Shown: positions 17,328-25,917, counted from the first letter of the stretch. The stretch is 64,000 bases of DNA from Streptacidiphilus pinicola (GCF_003258295.1 NZ_QKYN01000040.1:1-64000), one strand, 5' to 3'. Notes: generated by a model from the sequence alone, not told the origin. A program made the numbers and translations.

Positions 17328-18932
17328 ATGGCACCGCAGCGCCCCCGTCGCACCGGGAACCAGGACCACGACGGTCCGGGCTCCTCCCGGCCGGCCCGCA
17401 CGTCCCCCGAGCTGCTCCCGACCGGCGGCCAAGGGCTCCCCTCCGGGCCAGGGAGCCTGCCGGCCCTCCAGCGGCTCGCGGGGAACGCCGCCGTCACCCG
17501 GGCCGTCCAGCGGTCGCGCGCCGACGACCAGGCGGCGACCCCGCTGCAGCGGATGCCGCGCCGGGGCACCGTGACGGCGCCGCGGACGGCGGCCGAGCCG
17601 GGGACGCAGCGGGCCACCCGGGAGGACCAGGAGGACCAGATCGAGCAGATCGCCTTCCTGCCCGCGATGTGGGTTCCGGCCGAGGAGTTCGACGCCGACG
17701 GGCGGCTCGTCGCCCCGCCCACGGTCGCCTACGCCCGCGAGCAGCGCGGCTATCGCACGGACGCCCTGCGCGTCGGCAATCCGCTCCCGCCGAGGGCCTC
17801 GACGAGGCTCCGCGAGGGCTCGGTACGGACCAGCTGGGTCGTCGAGTACCAGACCTCGTTCTTCGTCTACCGCGTCCAGCTGATCAACGACCGTCATGGC
17901 ACCAGCGCCACGCTGATCGACCCGACGCAGCCCTTCACCATCACCCAGATGATCCCCAAGGGGTCGGGCGGCCGGTCCATGGGACGGACGTACCGGTTCG
18001 GCGACTTCTGGGGCTACAACCCGGGCTACGCGGGCGTGGCCTCCGCGGACCTGGCCGAGCAGCGGGGACTGGACGACGCAAACCGCGTCGACCGCCCCAC
18101 ACCCGACCTCGTGGCGCTGCCGACCGACCGTCGGCAGCCGTTCGTCTTCTACACGCGCAGGATCACCGACTCCAACTTCACCCACAGCGACGGATCAGCC
18201 CACGAGAGCCGCCGCTTCATGAGTGCCCGACGCTTCGACGAGCAGGCGAGGGACACGCCCGATCGCACATTCCGCCAGCAGGTCAGGGTGTCGAACCCGC
18301 CGCTGGTCGACCGCGGTACCGGCGGGCGCAGTCCGATGGCGGCGATGGGCGGCGTGGCCGCGCACGCCCTGATGCCGACCACCGGCCACGGCGGCACGCG
18401 CGGACGGCTCGCCTCCCACGAGTGGTGCCATCTCGTGGGTGACGGCGACGGCGGGCCCAACTGGTTCGACAACCTCGTGGTCGGCACCAACGCGGTCAAC
18501 ACCGAGCAGTTGGCCATGGAGACGGCGCTGCGCGACTACGTCCGCTCCTTCAGCGGGCTCGGCTGCGCGATCCGGCTGAACGTGCAGGCACTGCTCGAAC
18601 GGACCGAGGCCACCGCCGAGTTCGTCCCCGACAACGAGCGCGACGGGTACGGCCGGTACAACAAGGCGGACTGGATCAGCTACGCCATCGACATCATCGA
18701 GGCTCCCGGCCGCCGGGCCACGGAGGACGACGTCCGCGACGCCAGGGTCCTGTACCCGGCGGTGCACCGGCAGATCATGGACGCGAACCGCGGCGTCATC
18801 ACCGAGTCCGAGTTCACGAGTCTGCACAACGAGGTCCGCGCAAAGCTGCGCGCGGCGCATGACGAACTGTCACCTCCCTCGCCGGACGTGGAGCACTCGC
18901 CCGGCTCGCCCATGCAGTACGAGTACGTCTGA
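17328..18932 (+). CDS. Putative injection-system effector with nuclease-like C-terminal core
   Basis: A 534-residue soluble protein. ATG at 17328 has GGGAGAG 3-9 bases upstream. Residues 47-58 read LQRLAGNAAVTR, nearly identical to residues 43-54 of the DUF4157 protein, and further QR triplets occur at 60-62, 73-75 and 93-95. A middle domain of unknown type (about 100-345) is followed by a motif-rich segment at 361-394: HEWCHLVGDGDGGP, then DNLVVGTNAVNTEQ. The His/Asn spacing resembles the beta-beta-alpha-metal core of non-specific DNA/RNA endonuclease toxins. No immunity-like small gene is seen next to it. An effector role is inferred from the shared leader and the location 8 kb from the CIS operon. 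Confidence 0.6.
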   Translation: MAPQRPRRTGNQDHDGPGSSRPARTSPELLPTGGQGLPSGPGSLPALQRLAGNAAVTRAVQRSRADDQAATPLQRMPRRGTVTAPRTAAEPGTQRATREDQEDQIEQIAFLPAMWVPAEEFDADGRLVAPPTVAYAREQRGYRTDALRVGNPLPPRASTRLREGSVRTSWVVEYQTSFFVYRVQLINDRHGTSATLIDPTQPFTITQMIPKGSGGRSMGRTYRFGDFWGYNPGYAGVASADLAEQRGLDDANRVDRPTPDLVALPTDRRQPFVFYTRRITDSNFTHSDGSAHESRRFMSARRFDEQARDTPDRTFRQQVRVSNPPLVDRGTGGRSPMAAMGGVAAHALMPTTGHGGTRGRLASHEWCHLVGDGDGGPNWFDNLVVGTNAVNTEQLAMETALRDYVRSFSGLGCAIRLNVQALLERTEATAEFVPDNERDGYGRYNKADWISYAIDIIEAPGRRATEDDVRDARVLYPAVHRQIMDANRGVITESEFTSLHNEVRAKLRAAHDELSPPSPDVEHSPGSPMQYEYV

Positions 18933-18939
18933 GGCGGCG

Positions 18940-20622
18940 TCAGGGCAGCGTCGGAGAGCAGCGGCGTTCGACGATCCGCCAGACCTCGTCCACCGTGGTG
19001 GCGTCGAGCGCGTCGCGGGCGGCCCGGGCGCAGGTCTCGGCGTCGAGGCGGCGGATGCGGGCGCGGACTTCGTCGAGCGCGGCGGGGGCGGCGGAGAGGA
19101 TGTCGCAGCCGAGACCGACGAGCAGCGGGGTGACGAGCGGGTGGGCGGCGGCGTCGCCGCAGACCGACACCTGACGGTGGTGGCGATGGGCTGCCTCGAT
19201 CACGTCGCGGATGGCCCGCAGGACCACGGGATGCGCGGTCAGCGCGGGAGTCGCCGCGGGGTCGCGCCGGTCCAGGCCCAGGAGTTGGCAGGTGAGGTCG
19301 TTGCTGCCGATGGAGAGGAAGGCGGACTCCCGGGCGAGGTCGTCGGCGACGGCGACGGCTTCGGGGAGCTCCACCATGGCGCCGAGGGGCGGCGGGGCGA
19401 CGCCCAGGCTCGTGGCGGCGGCCCGCAGGATCGCGCGGCAGGCCAGGAGTTCGTCCACCGTGGCGACCATGGGGATCAGGATCCGCACGTCGGCCCCGGC
19501 GCCCGAGGTGAGGATGGCGCGGAACTGCTCGGCGAAGGCCTCCGGTCGGGCGAGCATCAGCGGCAGGCCGCGGCCGATCCGCTGCCCTGCCGTGCCGTCG
19601 GCGAGGAACGGCGGCAGCTTGTCGTCCGCGTAGTCGAGGGTGCGCACCGTCACGGGGCGGCCCTCCAGTCTGCGCAGGACCGGGACCAGGGTGGCCGCGT
19701 GCTGGGCTTCGGTCGGCCACGACGCGGCCTCCAGGAAGGGGAGTTCGGTGCGCAGCAGGCCGACGCCGTCGGCGCCGGAGCGCAGCGCCGCCTCGGCGTC
19801 GGCGGCGGTGGCGATGTTGGCCCGCAGGACGACGGTGTGCCGGTCCAGGGTCTCGCAGGGCAGCGAGCGCTCGGCGGCGAGGGCGGTCCGACGGGCCCGG
19901 GCCGCGTCCATCGCGGACAGCGCGAGGGTGCGCTGGTGGGGGTCCGGGTGGACCGCGATGCGGGCGGCCTGTGCGTCGACCACGATCTCGGTGCCCGCGG
20001 GCAGGTCCAGCAGGACGGGGTCGATACCGAGGAGCAGCGGGATGCCGAGCGAGCGGGCGACGATGGCGGCATGCGAGTTGGGGCCGCCGATCACCGAGGC
20101 GGCGCCGACCACGGCCGGGCCGAGTTCGAGGAGGTCGGCGGCGCCGACCTCGGTCGCGAGCAGCACCAGCGGTCCGTCGGGGACGGCGGACGTGGTCCCG
20201 TGCAGGTGGTCGAGGACCCGGCGGCCGACCTGCCGTATGTCGGTGGCGCGTTCGGCCAGCGTCGGGTCGTCGAGGGCGGCGATGGCGCGCGCGTACTCGT
20301 CGACCGCCTGCCGGACCGCGATCACGACGGGCGTTCCCTGGGCGACCCTGCGGAGCGCGGCGCCGCGCAGGTCGGGGTCCTGGGCGAGGTAGCCGTTGAC
20401 CTCCATGATCTCGGCCTGCTCGGGCTGGCCGCTGTCGCGCAGGGTCTCCGCGAGACGGGCCAACCCGGCGGCGACCGCGTCGAAGGCGTCGGTGACCTCC
20501 CTGCGCGGGTCGACGGGGCGCCGACGGGGCAGGGGGATGTCCGCGGGCCGGTCGGGGACGTGCGCCAGTCCGAGCGCGATGCCGCCGGAGGCGGTGTGGC
20601 CGGCGTAGGACTGAGGGATCAT
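18940..20622 (-). CDS. PTS enzyme I (phosphoenolpyruvate-protein phosphotransferase) of the Dha system
   Basis: A 560-residue enzyme I. The phosphohistidine swivel motif is GGPNSHAAIVAR with His184. The PEP-binding barrel has LLRTELPFL, SIGSNDLTCQLLGLDRRDP and VSVCGDAAA, with the catalytic Cys present; the more common CGE is CGD here. It takes phosphate from PEP and passes it to HPr. ATG at 20622 overlaps the dhaL stop by one base (TGATG), so it is translated with dhaL. Linkage to DhaK/L, DhaM and HPr suggests this EI is dedicated to dihydroxyacetone phosphorylation. It ends 7 bases from the convergent effector gene. Confidence 0.92.
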   Translation of the reverse strand: MIPQSYAGHTASGGIALGLAHVPDRPADIPLPRRRPVDPRREVTDAFDAVAAGLARLAETLRDSGQPEQAEIMEVNGYLAQDPDLRGAALRRVAQGTPVVIAVRQAVDEYARAIAALDDPTLAERATDIRQVGRRVLDHLHGTTSAVPDGPLVLLATEVGAADLLELGPAVVGAASVIGGPNSHAAIVARSLGIPLLLGIDPVLLDLPAGTEIVVDAQAARIAVHPDPHQRTLALSAMDAARARRTALAAERSLPCETLDRHTVVLRANIATAADAEAALRSGADGVGLLRTELPFLEAASWPTEAQHAATLVPVLRRLEGRPVTVRTLDYADDKLPPFLADGTAGQRIGRGLPLMLARPEAFAEQFRAILTSGAGADVRILIPMVATVDELLACRAILRAAATSLGVAPPPLGAMVELPEAVAVADDLARESAFLSIGSNDLTCQLLGLDRRDPAATPALTAHPVVLRAIRDVIEAAHRHHRQVSVCGDAAAHPLVTPLLVGLGCDILSAAPAALDEVRARIRRLDAETCARAARDALDATTVDEVWRIVERRCSPTLP

Positions 20623-21245
20623 CAGGGGTTGACCACCTTGGCGAGGGCTTCGAAGATCAGGGCGGTGGAGGTGGCGCCGGGGTCCTGGTGGCCGATGCTG
20701 CGCGGACCGAGGTAGGAGGCGCGGCCCTTGCGGGCCTGGAGCGGGATGGTGGCGTGCGCGCCGTCGTCCGCCGCCTTGGCGGCCCGCGCGGCGGCGTGGG
20801 CGAGGTCGCCTCCGGCGCCGAGCTCCTCGGCAAACGCGTCGAGGGCGGGGGCGTAGGCGTCGACGATGGTCTTGTCGCCCAGGACGGCCGCACCCATGGC
20901 CTGGATGGCCGCGAGTCCGGCGCGCAGCGCGGCCAGGAACTCGGCCGCGTCGGGCTCCGGGGTGGTGAGGGCTTTGCCGGCGGCGCGGAAGGCGGAGCCG
21001 TACAGGGGGCCGGAGGCGCCGCCGATACTGGAGATCAGGGTGTTGCCGACCTTGGTCAGCAGCTGGCCGACGGATTCCGGCTCGAAGGTGTCGAGGGCGG
21101 TGACGGCGGCGGAGAACCCGCGGTTCATGTTGGCGCCGTGGTCGGCGTCGCCGATGGCCGCGTCCAGTTGGGTGAGCCGGTCCTTGTGCTCGTCCATTGC
21201 CTCGGCGACGGCCTGCACCCACTGGCGGGTGAGGGCGATGTCCAT
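20622..21245 (-). CDS. dhaL: Dihydroxyacetone kinase subunit DhaL (ADP-binding)
   Basis: A 207-residue all-helical subunit. The Mg-ADP-binding aspartates are in LDAAIGDADHGANMNRG (Asp28, Asp33, Asp35), and the C-terminal SYLGPRSIGHQDPGATSTAL is conserved. In PEP-dependent kinases DhaL holds a permanent ADP that is rephosphorylated by DhaM and transfers phosphate to dihydroxyacetone bound on DhaK. ATG at 21245 has AAGGAG 7 bases upstream. It follows dhaK by about 110 bases and overlaps the EI gene by one base. Confidence 0.93.
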   Translation of the reverse strand: MDIALTRQWVQAVAEAMDEHKDRLTQLDAAIGDADHGANMNRGFSAAVTALDTFEPESVGQLLTKVGNTLISSIGGASGPLYGSAFRAAGKALTTPEPDAAEFLAALRAGLAAIQAMGAAVLGDKTIVDAYAPALDAFAEELGAGGDLAHAAARAAKAADDGAHATIPLQARKGRASYLGPRSIGHQDPGATSTALIFEALAKVVNP

Positions 21246-21354
21246 CGGGGTCTCCTTCGGTGCAAGGGTGGTGGATCGGTGGTGGGATCGGTTCGGTGGG
21301 TGGGCCGTGCCCGGCCTGGTCAGGGCATTCCGTGGTGCCGGGCACGGCCCGGTC

Positions 21355-22353
21355 TCACAGGCCCCAGCGCAGGGCGGGGGTGTTGACGGGAGCGTCCCAC
21401 AGGGACAGGAGCTCCGCATCGGCGCGGCACACCGTGATCGAGGCGCCGGCCATGTCCAGGCTGGTGACGTAGTTGCCGACCAGGCTGCGGGCGATGGCGG
21501 CACCCTTGTCCGCGAGCAGGGCGGCGACCTCGTGGAACACCACGTACAGCTCCATCAGCGGTGTCCCGCCCAGGCCGTTGACCATCACGATCACCTGGCC
21601 GGCGTCGGCGAGCGCGGGTTCGGCGAGGATGGCGTCCATGGCCGAGGCCACGATCTCCCGGGCGGGGGCGAGCTTCTGACGGTGGCGCCCGGGTTCGCCG
21701 TGGATGCCGACGCCGATCTCGATCTCGTCGTCCGGCAGGTCGAAGCCGGGCTTGCCGTTGGCGGGGGTGGTGCACGCGGTGAGGGCGACCGCGAAGGACC
21801 GGGACGCCTCGTTGACCCGCCGGCCGATCCCGGCGACGGCCGCGAGGTCCGCGCCCTGTTCGGCGAGCGCGCCGGCGATCTTCTCGACGAAGACCGTGGC
21901 GCCGGTGCCGCGGCGACCGGCCGTCCAGGTGGAGTCCTGGACCGCGACGTCGTCGTCCACCAGGACGGTCTGGACCTCGATGCCCTCGTCGGCGGCCAGT
22001 TCGGCGGCCATCTGGAAGTTGAGGACGTCGCCGGTGTAGTTCTTCACGACGAACACCACGCCGCTGCCCCGTTCGACGGCCTTGGCGGCGGCGAGCATCT
22101 GGTCGGGCACGGGTGAGGTGAAGACCTCGCCGGGGCAGGCGGCGTCCAGCATGCCGGTGCCGACGAACCCGCCGTGCAGCGGTTCGTGGCCGGAGCCGCC
22201 GCCGGAGAGCAGGGCCACCTTGCCGACCCGGGTCTCCTCGGCGCGTCTGATGACGCCCGCGTTCTGGTCGACGTGCAGCCCGGGGTGGGCGGCGGCCATG
22301 CCCGCGAGTGCGTCGGAGAGGACGGACTCCGGGGTGTTGAGGAACTTCTTCAC
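21355..22353 (-). CDS. dhaK: Dihydroxyacetone kinase subunit DhaK (substrate-binding)
   Basis: A 332-residue subunit with [15 protein letters not shown] at 51-65 and the substrate-binding His218 in GVGIHGEPG, which forms the covalent hemiaminal with dihydroxyacetone. Together with DhaL and DhaM it makes dihydroxyacetone phosphate. The GTG start at 22353 overlaps the stop of the upstream channel gene by four bases (GTGA) and is preceded by GAGGGAG. Cotranscription with the channel gene fits uptake followed by immediate trapping of substrate. Confidence 0.94.
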   Translation of the reverse strand: MKKFLNTPESVLSDALAGMAAAHPGLHVDQNAGVIRRAEETRVGKVALLSGGGSGHEPLHGGFVGTGMLDAACPGEVFTSPVPDQMLAAAKAVERGSGVVFVVKNYTGDVLNFQMAAELAADEGIEVQTVLVDDDVAVQDSTWTAGRRGTGATVFVEKIAGALAEQGADLAAVAGIGRRVNEASRSFAVALTACTTPANGKPGFDLPDDEIEIGVGIHGEPGRHRQKLAPAREIVASAMDAILAEPALADAGQVIVMVNGLGGTPLMELYVVFHEVAALLADKGAAIARSLVGNYVTSLDMAGASITVCRADAELLSLWDAPVNTPALRWGL

Positions 22354-23132
22354 GACAGCACTCCCTCGGCTGCGGGGGTCTCCGTGGACGGGGCGGCGGG
22401 CTGCGCCGGTGTCGCGGGGGCCGCGGTGCGGTGGTGGTTGAGGGCGAGGTAGGCGAAGCCCGCGAGCACGCCGCCCGCGATCTCGGCCAGCAGGTAGACG
22501 GGGAGCTGGTTCCAGTGGACGGTCCCGCCGGCCAGCTGACCGACGATCATCGGGCCGAGGGTGCGGGCCGGGTTGATCGCGGCGCCGGTGGCGGGCGCCA
22601 CCGGGATGATGATCGCGAAGACGGCGAAGCCGATCGCGATCCCGGCGAAGCCGCCGGGTGCCCGGGCGTCGATCGCCCCGAAGACCACGAAGACCAGCAG
22701 GAAGGTGCCGATCAGCTCGGCGCCGAACGCCTGGCCGGCGCTGACGTGCGGGCCGTAGGAGGCGATGCCGAGGCCGACGTCGACGGCTTTGTGGCCCAGG
22801 ACCGCGATGATCGCGAGGGCTCCGAGTACGGCGCCGACCACCTGGGCGGCGAGGTATCCCGGCACGTCCCGCCAGGGCATCTTGCCGGTCGCCGCCAGCC
22901 CGAGGGTGACGGCGGGGTTGATCTGGCAGCCGGAGATGTGGCCGATCGAGTAGACCAGGGCGACCACCGCGAGCGCGAAGGCCAGCGAGATCATGCCCAG
23001 CTCGGCCATCGTGAACGGCGCCTTCCCGCCGAGCAGCAGGGTGGCGGGCACCGAGCCGACGCCGATGAAGACCAGGGTCGCCGTGCCGAGAACCTCGGCG
23101 AACAGCTTCTGAGGGTAGGTGTTCTGTCTCAT
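22350..23132 (-). CDS. glpF: MIP-family channel, probable glycerol/dihydroxyacetone facilitator
   Basis: A 260-residue membrane protein with both pore signatures of the major intrinsic protein family: INPAVTLGLAATG in the first half and INPARTLGPM in the second, plus the expected six hydrophobic segments. The residue after NPAR is Thr rather than the Asp typical of E. coli GlpF, so channel selectivity cannot be fixed from sequence. Its four-base overlap with dhaK argues for a polyol/triose substrate rather than water. It is the first gene of the minus-strand channel-dhaK-dhaL-EI operon. The C terminus is Ala/Pro-rich. Confidence 0.85.
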   Translation of the reverse strand: MRQNTYPQKLFAEVLGTATLVFIGVGSVPATLLLGGKAPFTMAELGMISLAFALAVVALVYSIGHISGCQINPAVTLGLAATGKMPWRDVPGYLAAQVVGAVLGALAIIAVLGHKAVDVGLGIASYGPHVSAGQAFGAELIGTFLLVFVVFGAIDARAPGGFAGIAIGFAVFAIIIPVAPATGAAINPARTLGPMIVGQLAGGTVHWNQLPVYLLAEIAGGVLAGFAYLALNHHRTAAPATPAQPAAPSTETPAAEGVLS

Positions 23133-23285
23133 GGTGCGCCTGCGGCCCTCGGGCCTGCGAGGCGTTCACCTCCTCCGCGTGGGGCGGACCAGAAGGGAAA
23201 GGGAGGGAGGGAGGGGACCGGCCCCCCGATGCGGCGGCCTCGACGGCCGCCCGCCGGTCCCCTGGGAGAAATGGCTTGGAAACTT

Positions 23286-23314
23286 GTTCGTCATCCCTGA
23301 ACCGTGTTCGGAAC
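23286..23314. promoter_or_regulatory. GTTC/GAAC half-sites upstream of the channel-dhaKL-EI operon
   Basis: GTTC (23286) and GAAC (23299-23302) are followed by the compact palindrome GTTCGGAAC (23306-23314). The same TGTTCGG word recurs at the dhaM promoter on the other side of the iclR gene. This suggests one regulator, probably the IclR protein between them, controls both operons; binding is inferred. Confidence 0.45.
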
Positions 23315-23348
23315 TTAAGTCCGTCGTTTCGCCGCTGTCAAGAGGCTG

Positions 23349-23397
23349 GACACAAAGAGGCCGTACCGGGCTCGGCAGCCCGATACGGCCTCGTGTC
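23349..23397 (-). terminator. Strong hairpin terminator downstream of iclR
   Basis: GAGGCCGTA (23357-23365) pairs with TACGGCCTC (23384-23392), extended inside by CGGGCT/AGCCCG around a CGGC tetraloop and outside by GACAC/GTGTC. It begins 28 bases after the iclR stop on the minus strand. It should prevent read-through from iclR into the channel operon. Confidence 0.75.
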
Positions 23398-23424
23398 GCA
23401 GAAGGTGTCGAACCCTGGTCGCCC

Positions 23425-24201
23425 TCAGGCCTCCGACCAGGCCGTTCCCCGGCCCGCGCCCAGCTCTCTGGAGAGGTTCCTGGCGACCTCCCGCACCGCG
23501 ACGGCATGCTTGCGACGTGCGGTTTCGTCCGTGAGCACGTGCTCGACGGGCCCCACCACGCCGATCGCGCCGACCACCTCGCCGGAACGGTCGAAGACGG
23601 GCGAGGCGATGCCGGCGTCGCCCAGCGCCGACTCCTGGTCCTCCAGCGCGTAGCCGATGCCGCGCACCTGCTCCAGCTGTTCGGCCAGCGCGGCCGGGTC
23701 GGCGACACTGCGGCCGGTCAGCCTGGGCAGCTCGCCGCCCAGCAGGGCGGCCTGTCGCTCCTCCGGCAGGAACGCGACGATCGCCTTGCCCAGGGCGCAG
23801 GTGTGCCAGGGGATCGTCGCGCCGACCTCCAGGATCTGCACCGCGCCCTCGGGCCGGAACGCGTGGTGCACCACCAGCACGTGGTCGTCGGCCAGTACCG
23901 CGACCCACACGGCCTCGCCGGTCCGGCTCGCCAGGGCGTCCGCCCAGGTCACCGACCTGGTGCGGAGCTCCTGGGTGTCCAGATAGGCGTTCCCGAGCTG
24001 GAGCAGACCGGGCCCGAGCAGGTACTTGCCGGTCTCCCGGTCCTGCCGCACCAGACCCTCGGACTCGAGGGTGCGCAGCAGGGCGTGCACGGTCGGTTTG
24101 GCCACCCCGATCCGCTCCGCCAGCTCGGTGACACCCAGCCGCGGACCGGCGGTCGCCAGCTCCCGCAGGACCCGGACGGCCCGGTGGACCGACTGCACCA
24201 T
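23425..24201 (-). CDS. IclR-family regulator of the dihydroxyacetone operons
   Basis: A 258-residue protein with an N-terminal winged helix (GVTELAERIGVAKPTVHALL) and the C-terminal IclR effector domain (IPWHTCALGKAIVAFLPEE; IASPVFDRSGEVVGAIGVVG). ATG at 24201 begins the conserved VQSVHRAVRVL segment. It lies between the two halves of the Dha locus. The closest functional parallel in Streptomyces is GylR, the IclR-type glycerol regulator, so a role as glycerol/dihydroxyacetone-responsive repressor is likely but inferred. Confidence 0.88.
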   Translation of the reverse strand: MVQSVHRAVRVLRELATAGPRLGVTELAERIGVAKPTVHALLRTLESEGLVRQDRETGKYLLGPGLLQLGNAYLDTQELRTRSVTWADALASRTGEAVWVAVLADDHVLVVHHAFRPEGAVQILEVGATIPWHTCALGKAIVAFLPEERQAALLGGELPRLTGRSVADPAALAEQLEQVRGIGYALEDQESALGDAGIASPVFDRSGEVVGAIGVVGPVEHVLTDETARRKHAVAVREVARNLSRELGAGRGTAWSEA

Positions 24202-24229
24202 GACGGCACCCGCTCTCTCTTTTTCGCCT

Positions 24230-24266
24230 GTTCGGTATTGCGGAACTGCGTTCTGAAATCTAGCAT
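24230..24266 (+). promoter_or_regulatory. dhaM promoter with overlapping IclR-type half-sites
   Basis: TTGCGG (24238-24243) and TAGCAT (24261-24266) are spaced by exactly 17 bases, a good -35/-10 match. The dhaM ATG at 24274 follows the -10 by 7 bases and has no ribosome-binding site, so the transcript is probably leaderless. GTTC (24230-24233) and GGAAC (24242-24246) flank and overlap the -35 and repeat the motif seen before the channel operon, as expected for repression. Confidence 0.65.
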
Positions 24267-24273
24267 CCGAGTT

Positions 24274-24666
24274 ATGACTCAATCCGTCGGCATCGTACTC
24301 GTGTCCCACAGCGCCCAGCTGGCCGCCGGACTACGCGATCTCCTCGCGCAGATCGGTTCCGACTCCGTCCCCGTGCAGGTCGCGGGCGGAACGGAGGACG
24401 GCCGCATCGGCACCAGCTACGACCTCGTCCTCAAGGCGATCCACGCGGCCGACCACGGGAACGGCGTCGTGATCGTGCCCGACCTCGGCAGTTCCGTGCT
24501 CACCGCCCGCACCGTGCTCGAGGACCACCCAAGCCCCGACGTGCTCCTGGTCGACGCGCCGTTCGTGGAAGGCGCCCTCGCCGCCGCGATCACCGCCTCG
24601 ATCGGAGCCGACCTGACCGCCGTCGCCACCGCCGCCCAGGAGGCCCGCCATGTCCCTAAGTTCTGA
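24274..24666 (+). CDS. dhaM: PTS-dependent dihydroxyacetone kinase phosphotransferase subunit DhaM
   Basis: A 130-residue EIIA(Man)-fold protein. VGIVLVSHSAQLAAGL holds the phospho-accepting His12, and the body matches the single-domain DhaM pattern (GTSYDLVLKAI; GVVIVPDLGSS). It receives phosphate from HPr and rephosphorylates the ADP on DhaL. E. coli DhaM is fused to HPr-like and EI-like domains; here only the first domain is present, and HPr and EI are encoded separately nearby. The end of the gene overlaps the HPr start by 17 bases. Confidence 0.93.
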   Translation: MTQSVGIVLVSHSAQLAAGLRDLLAQIGSDSVPVQVAGGTEDGRIGTSYDLVLKAIHAADHGNGVVIVPDLGSSVLTARTVLEDHPSPDVLLVDAPFVEGALAAAITASIGADLTAVATAAQEARHVPKF

Positions 24667-24931
24667 CAACGCCGGCGCCGCCTGCGAGACCTCGGTCGTG
24701 CTGCCCGCCAACCTCCACGCCCGGCCTGCGGGCAAGCTGGCCCAGGCCGCCGCGAGATTCAGCAGCACCATCCTGATCGAGCATGCCGGAAAGTCCGTCA
24801 ACCCGGCCGGTATCCTCGCCGTCATGGGACTCGGAGCGACCGCGGGCGCCACCGTCACCGTCCGCGCCGAGGGCGAGGACGCGGCGGCAGCCGTCGAGAC
24901 GCTCGCGGCCGTCCTCCACGCGGCCGAATGA
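24650..24931 (+). CDS. HPr-family phosphocarrier of the Dha system
   Basis: A 93-residue HPr. NLHARPAGKLAQAAARF contains the active-site His23. The usual regulatory serine region (VNxxSILxxM) reads VNPAGILAVM, so the Ser46-equivalent position is Gly54 and HPr-kinase-type regulation at this site is not possible. GGAGG lies just before the ATG, inside dhaM. The gene overlaps both neighbours: 17 bases with dhaM and four bases (ATGA) with the aldo/keto reductase. It carries phosphate from the EI gene product to DhaM. Confidence 0.92.
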   Translation: MSLSSDNAGAACETSVVLPANLHARPAGKLAQAAARFSSTILIEHAGKSVNPAGILAVMGLGATAGATVTVRAEGEDAAAAVETLAAVLHAAE

Positions 24932-25875
24932 CCGCCCGTCTCGGGCTCGGCCTGGCCGCCGTCGGCCGCCCCGCCTACATCACCTCCGGGCGGGCCCAGG
25001 ACCTGCCCGGGGACCGCTCCCCCGCGGCCCTGGAACGCCGCGCCCGCGAACTGCTCGACGCCGCCTACGAGCTGGGCATCCGTCACCTGGACACCGCCCG
25101 CTCCTACGGGCGCGCGGAGGAGTTCCTCGCCGGCTGGCTCCACGACCACCCCGACCACCAGGACCTCACCGTCGCCAGCAAGTGGGGCTACACCTACACC
25201 GCCGACTGGCGCACCGACGCCGAGGTCCACGAGGTCAAGGACCACAGCGTCGACGCGTTCGAGCGCCAGATCGGCGAGACCCGCGCCCAACTCGGCTCCC
25301 TGCTCGACCTCTACCAGATCCACTCCGTCACCCCGGACAGCCCCGCCCTGCACGACACCGCCCTGCACCACCGCCTCGCCGAGCTCGCCGCCGAGGGCGT
25401 GCTCATCGGACTGTCCACCAGCGGTCCGCGGCAGAGCGACACCATCCTGACCGCGCTGGGACTCACCGTCGACGGCGAGCGGCTGTTCCAGAGCTTCCAG
25501 ACCACCTGGAACCTGCTGGAGCCGTCCGCGGGCGACGCCCTCGCCGAGGCCCACGCGGCGGGATGCCTGGTCGTCGTCAAGGAGGCGCTGGCCAACGGCA
25601 GACTGGTCGACCCCACCGGCGACGAGCCGACCACCGCCGTCCTGACCCGCCTCGCCGCGGACCTCGACACCACCCCCGACGCGGTCGCGCTCGCCGCGGC
25701 CCTGCGGCAGCCATGGGTCGACGTCGTGCTGTCCGGCGCGGTCACCCCCGCCCAACTCGCCCACAACGTCTGCGCCACGACCCTCGAAGCCGACCCCTGG
25801 CAAGCCGGCCTCCCCACGCCGACCGAGCCGGCCGAGCAGTACTGGCGGCGACGGTCGCAGCGGCCGTGGACGTGA
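24928..25875 (+). CDS. Aldo/keto reductase linked to dihydroxyacetone metabolism
   Basis: A 315-residue (beta/alpha)8 reductase with the catalytic tetrad visible: Asp55 and Tyr60 in HLDTARSYGRAEE, Lys85 in VASKWGY and His132 in YQIHSV. It starts at an ATG that overlaps the HPr stop (ATGA). Tight coupling to dhaM and HPr suggests it acts on a triose or on methylglyoxal/glyceraldehyde arising from dihydroxyacetone phosphate, but the specific substrate is inference. Confidence 0.85.
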   Translation: MTARLGLGLAAVGRPAYITSGRAQDLPGDRSPAALERRARELLDAAYELGIRHLDTARSYGRAEEFLAGWLHDHPDHQDLTVASKWGYTYTADWRTDAEVHEVKDHSVDAFERQIGETRAQLGSLLDLYQIHSVTPDSPALHDTALHHRLAELAAEGVLIGLSTSGPRQSDTILTALGLTVDGERLFQSFQTTWNLLEPSAGDALAEAHAAGCLVVVKEALANGRLVDPTGDEPTTAVLTRLAADLDTTPDAVALAAALRQPWVDVVLSGAVTPAQLAHNVCATTLEADPWQAGLPTPTEPAEQYWRRRSQRPWT

Positions 25876-25917
25876 CACGTCTTACGCCCGGGCCGGACGA
25901 GGGTCACACTCGTAGCC

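Noticed and set aside
22350-23132. AqpZ-type water channel as the identity of the MIP protein
   Set aside because: Selectivity residues do not decide between water and glycerol, but the four-base overlap with dhaK favours a triose or glycerol facilitator.
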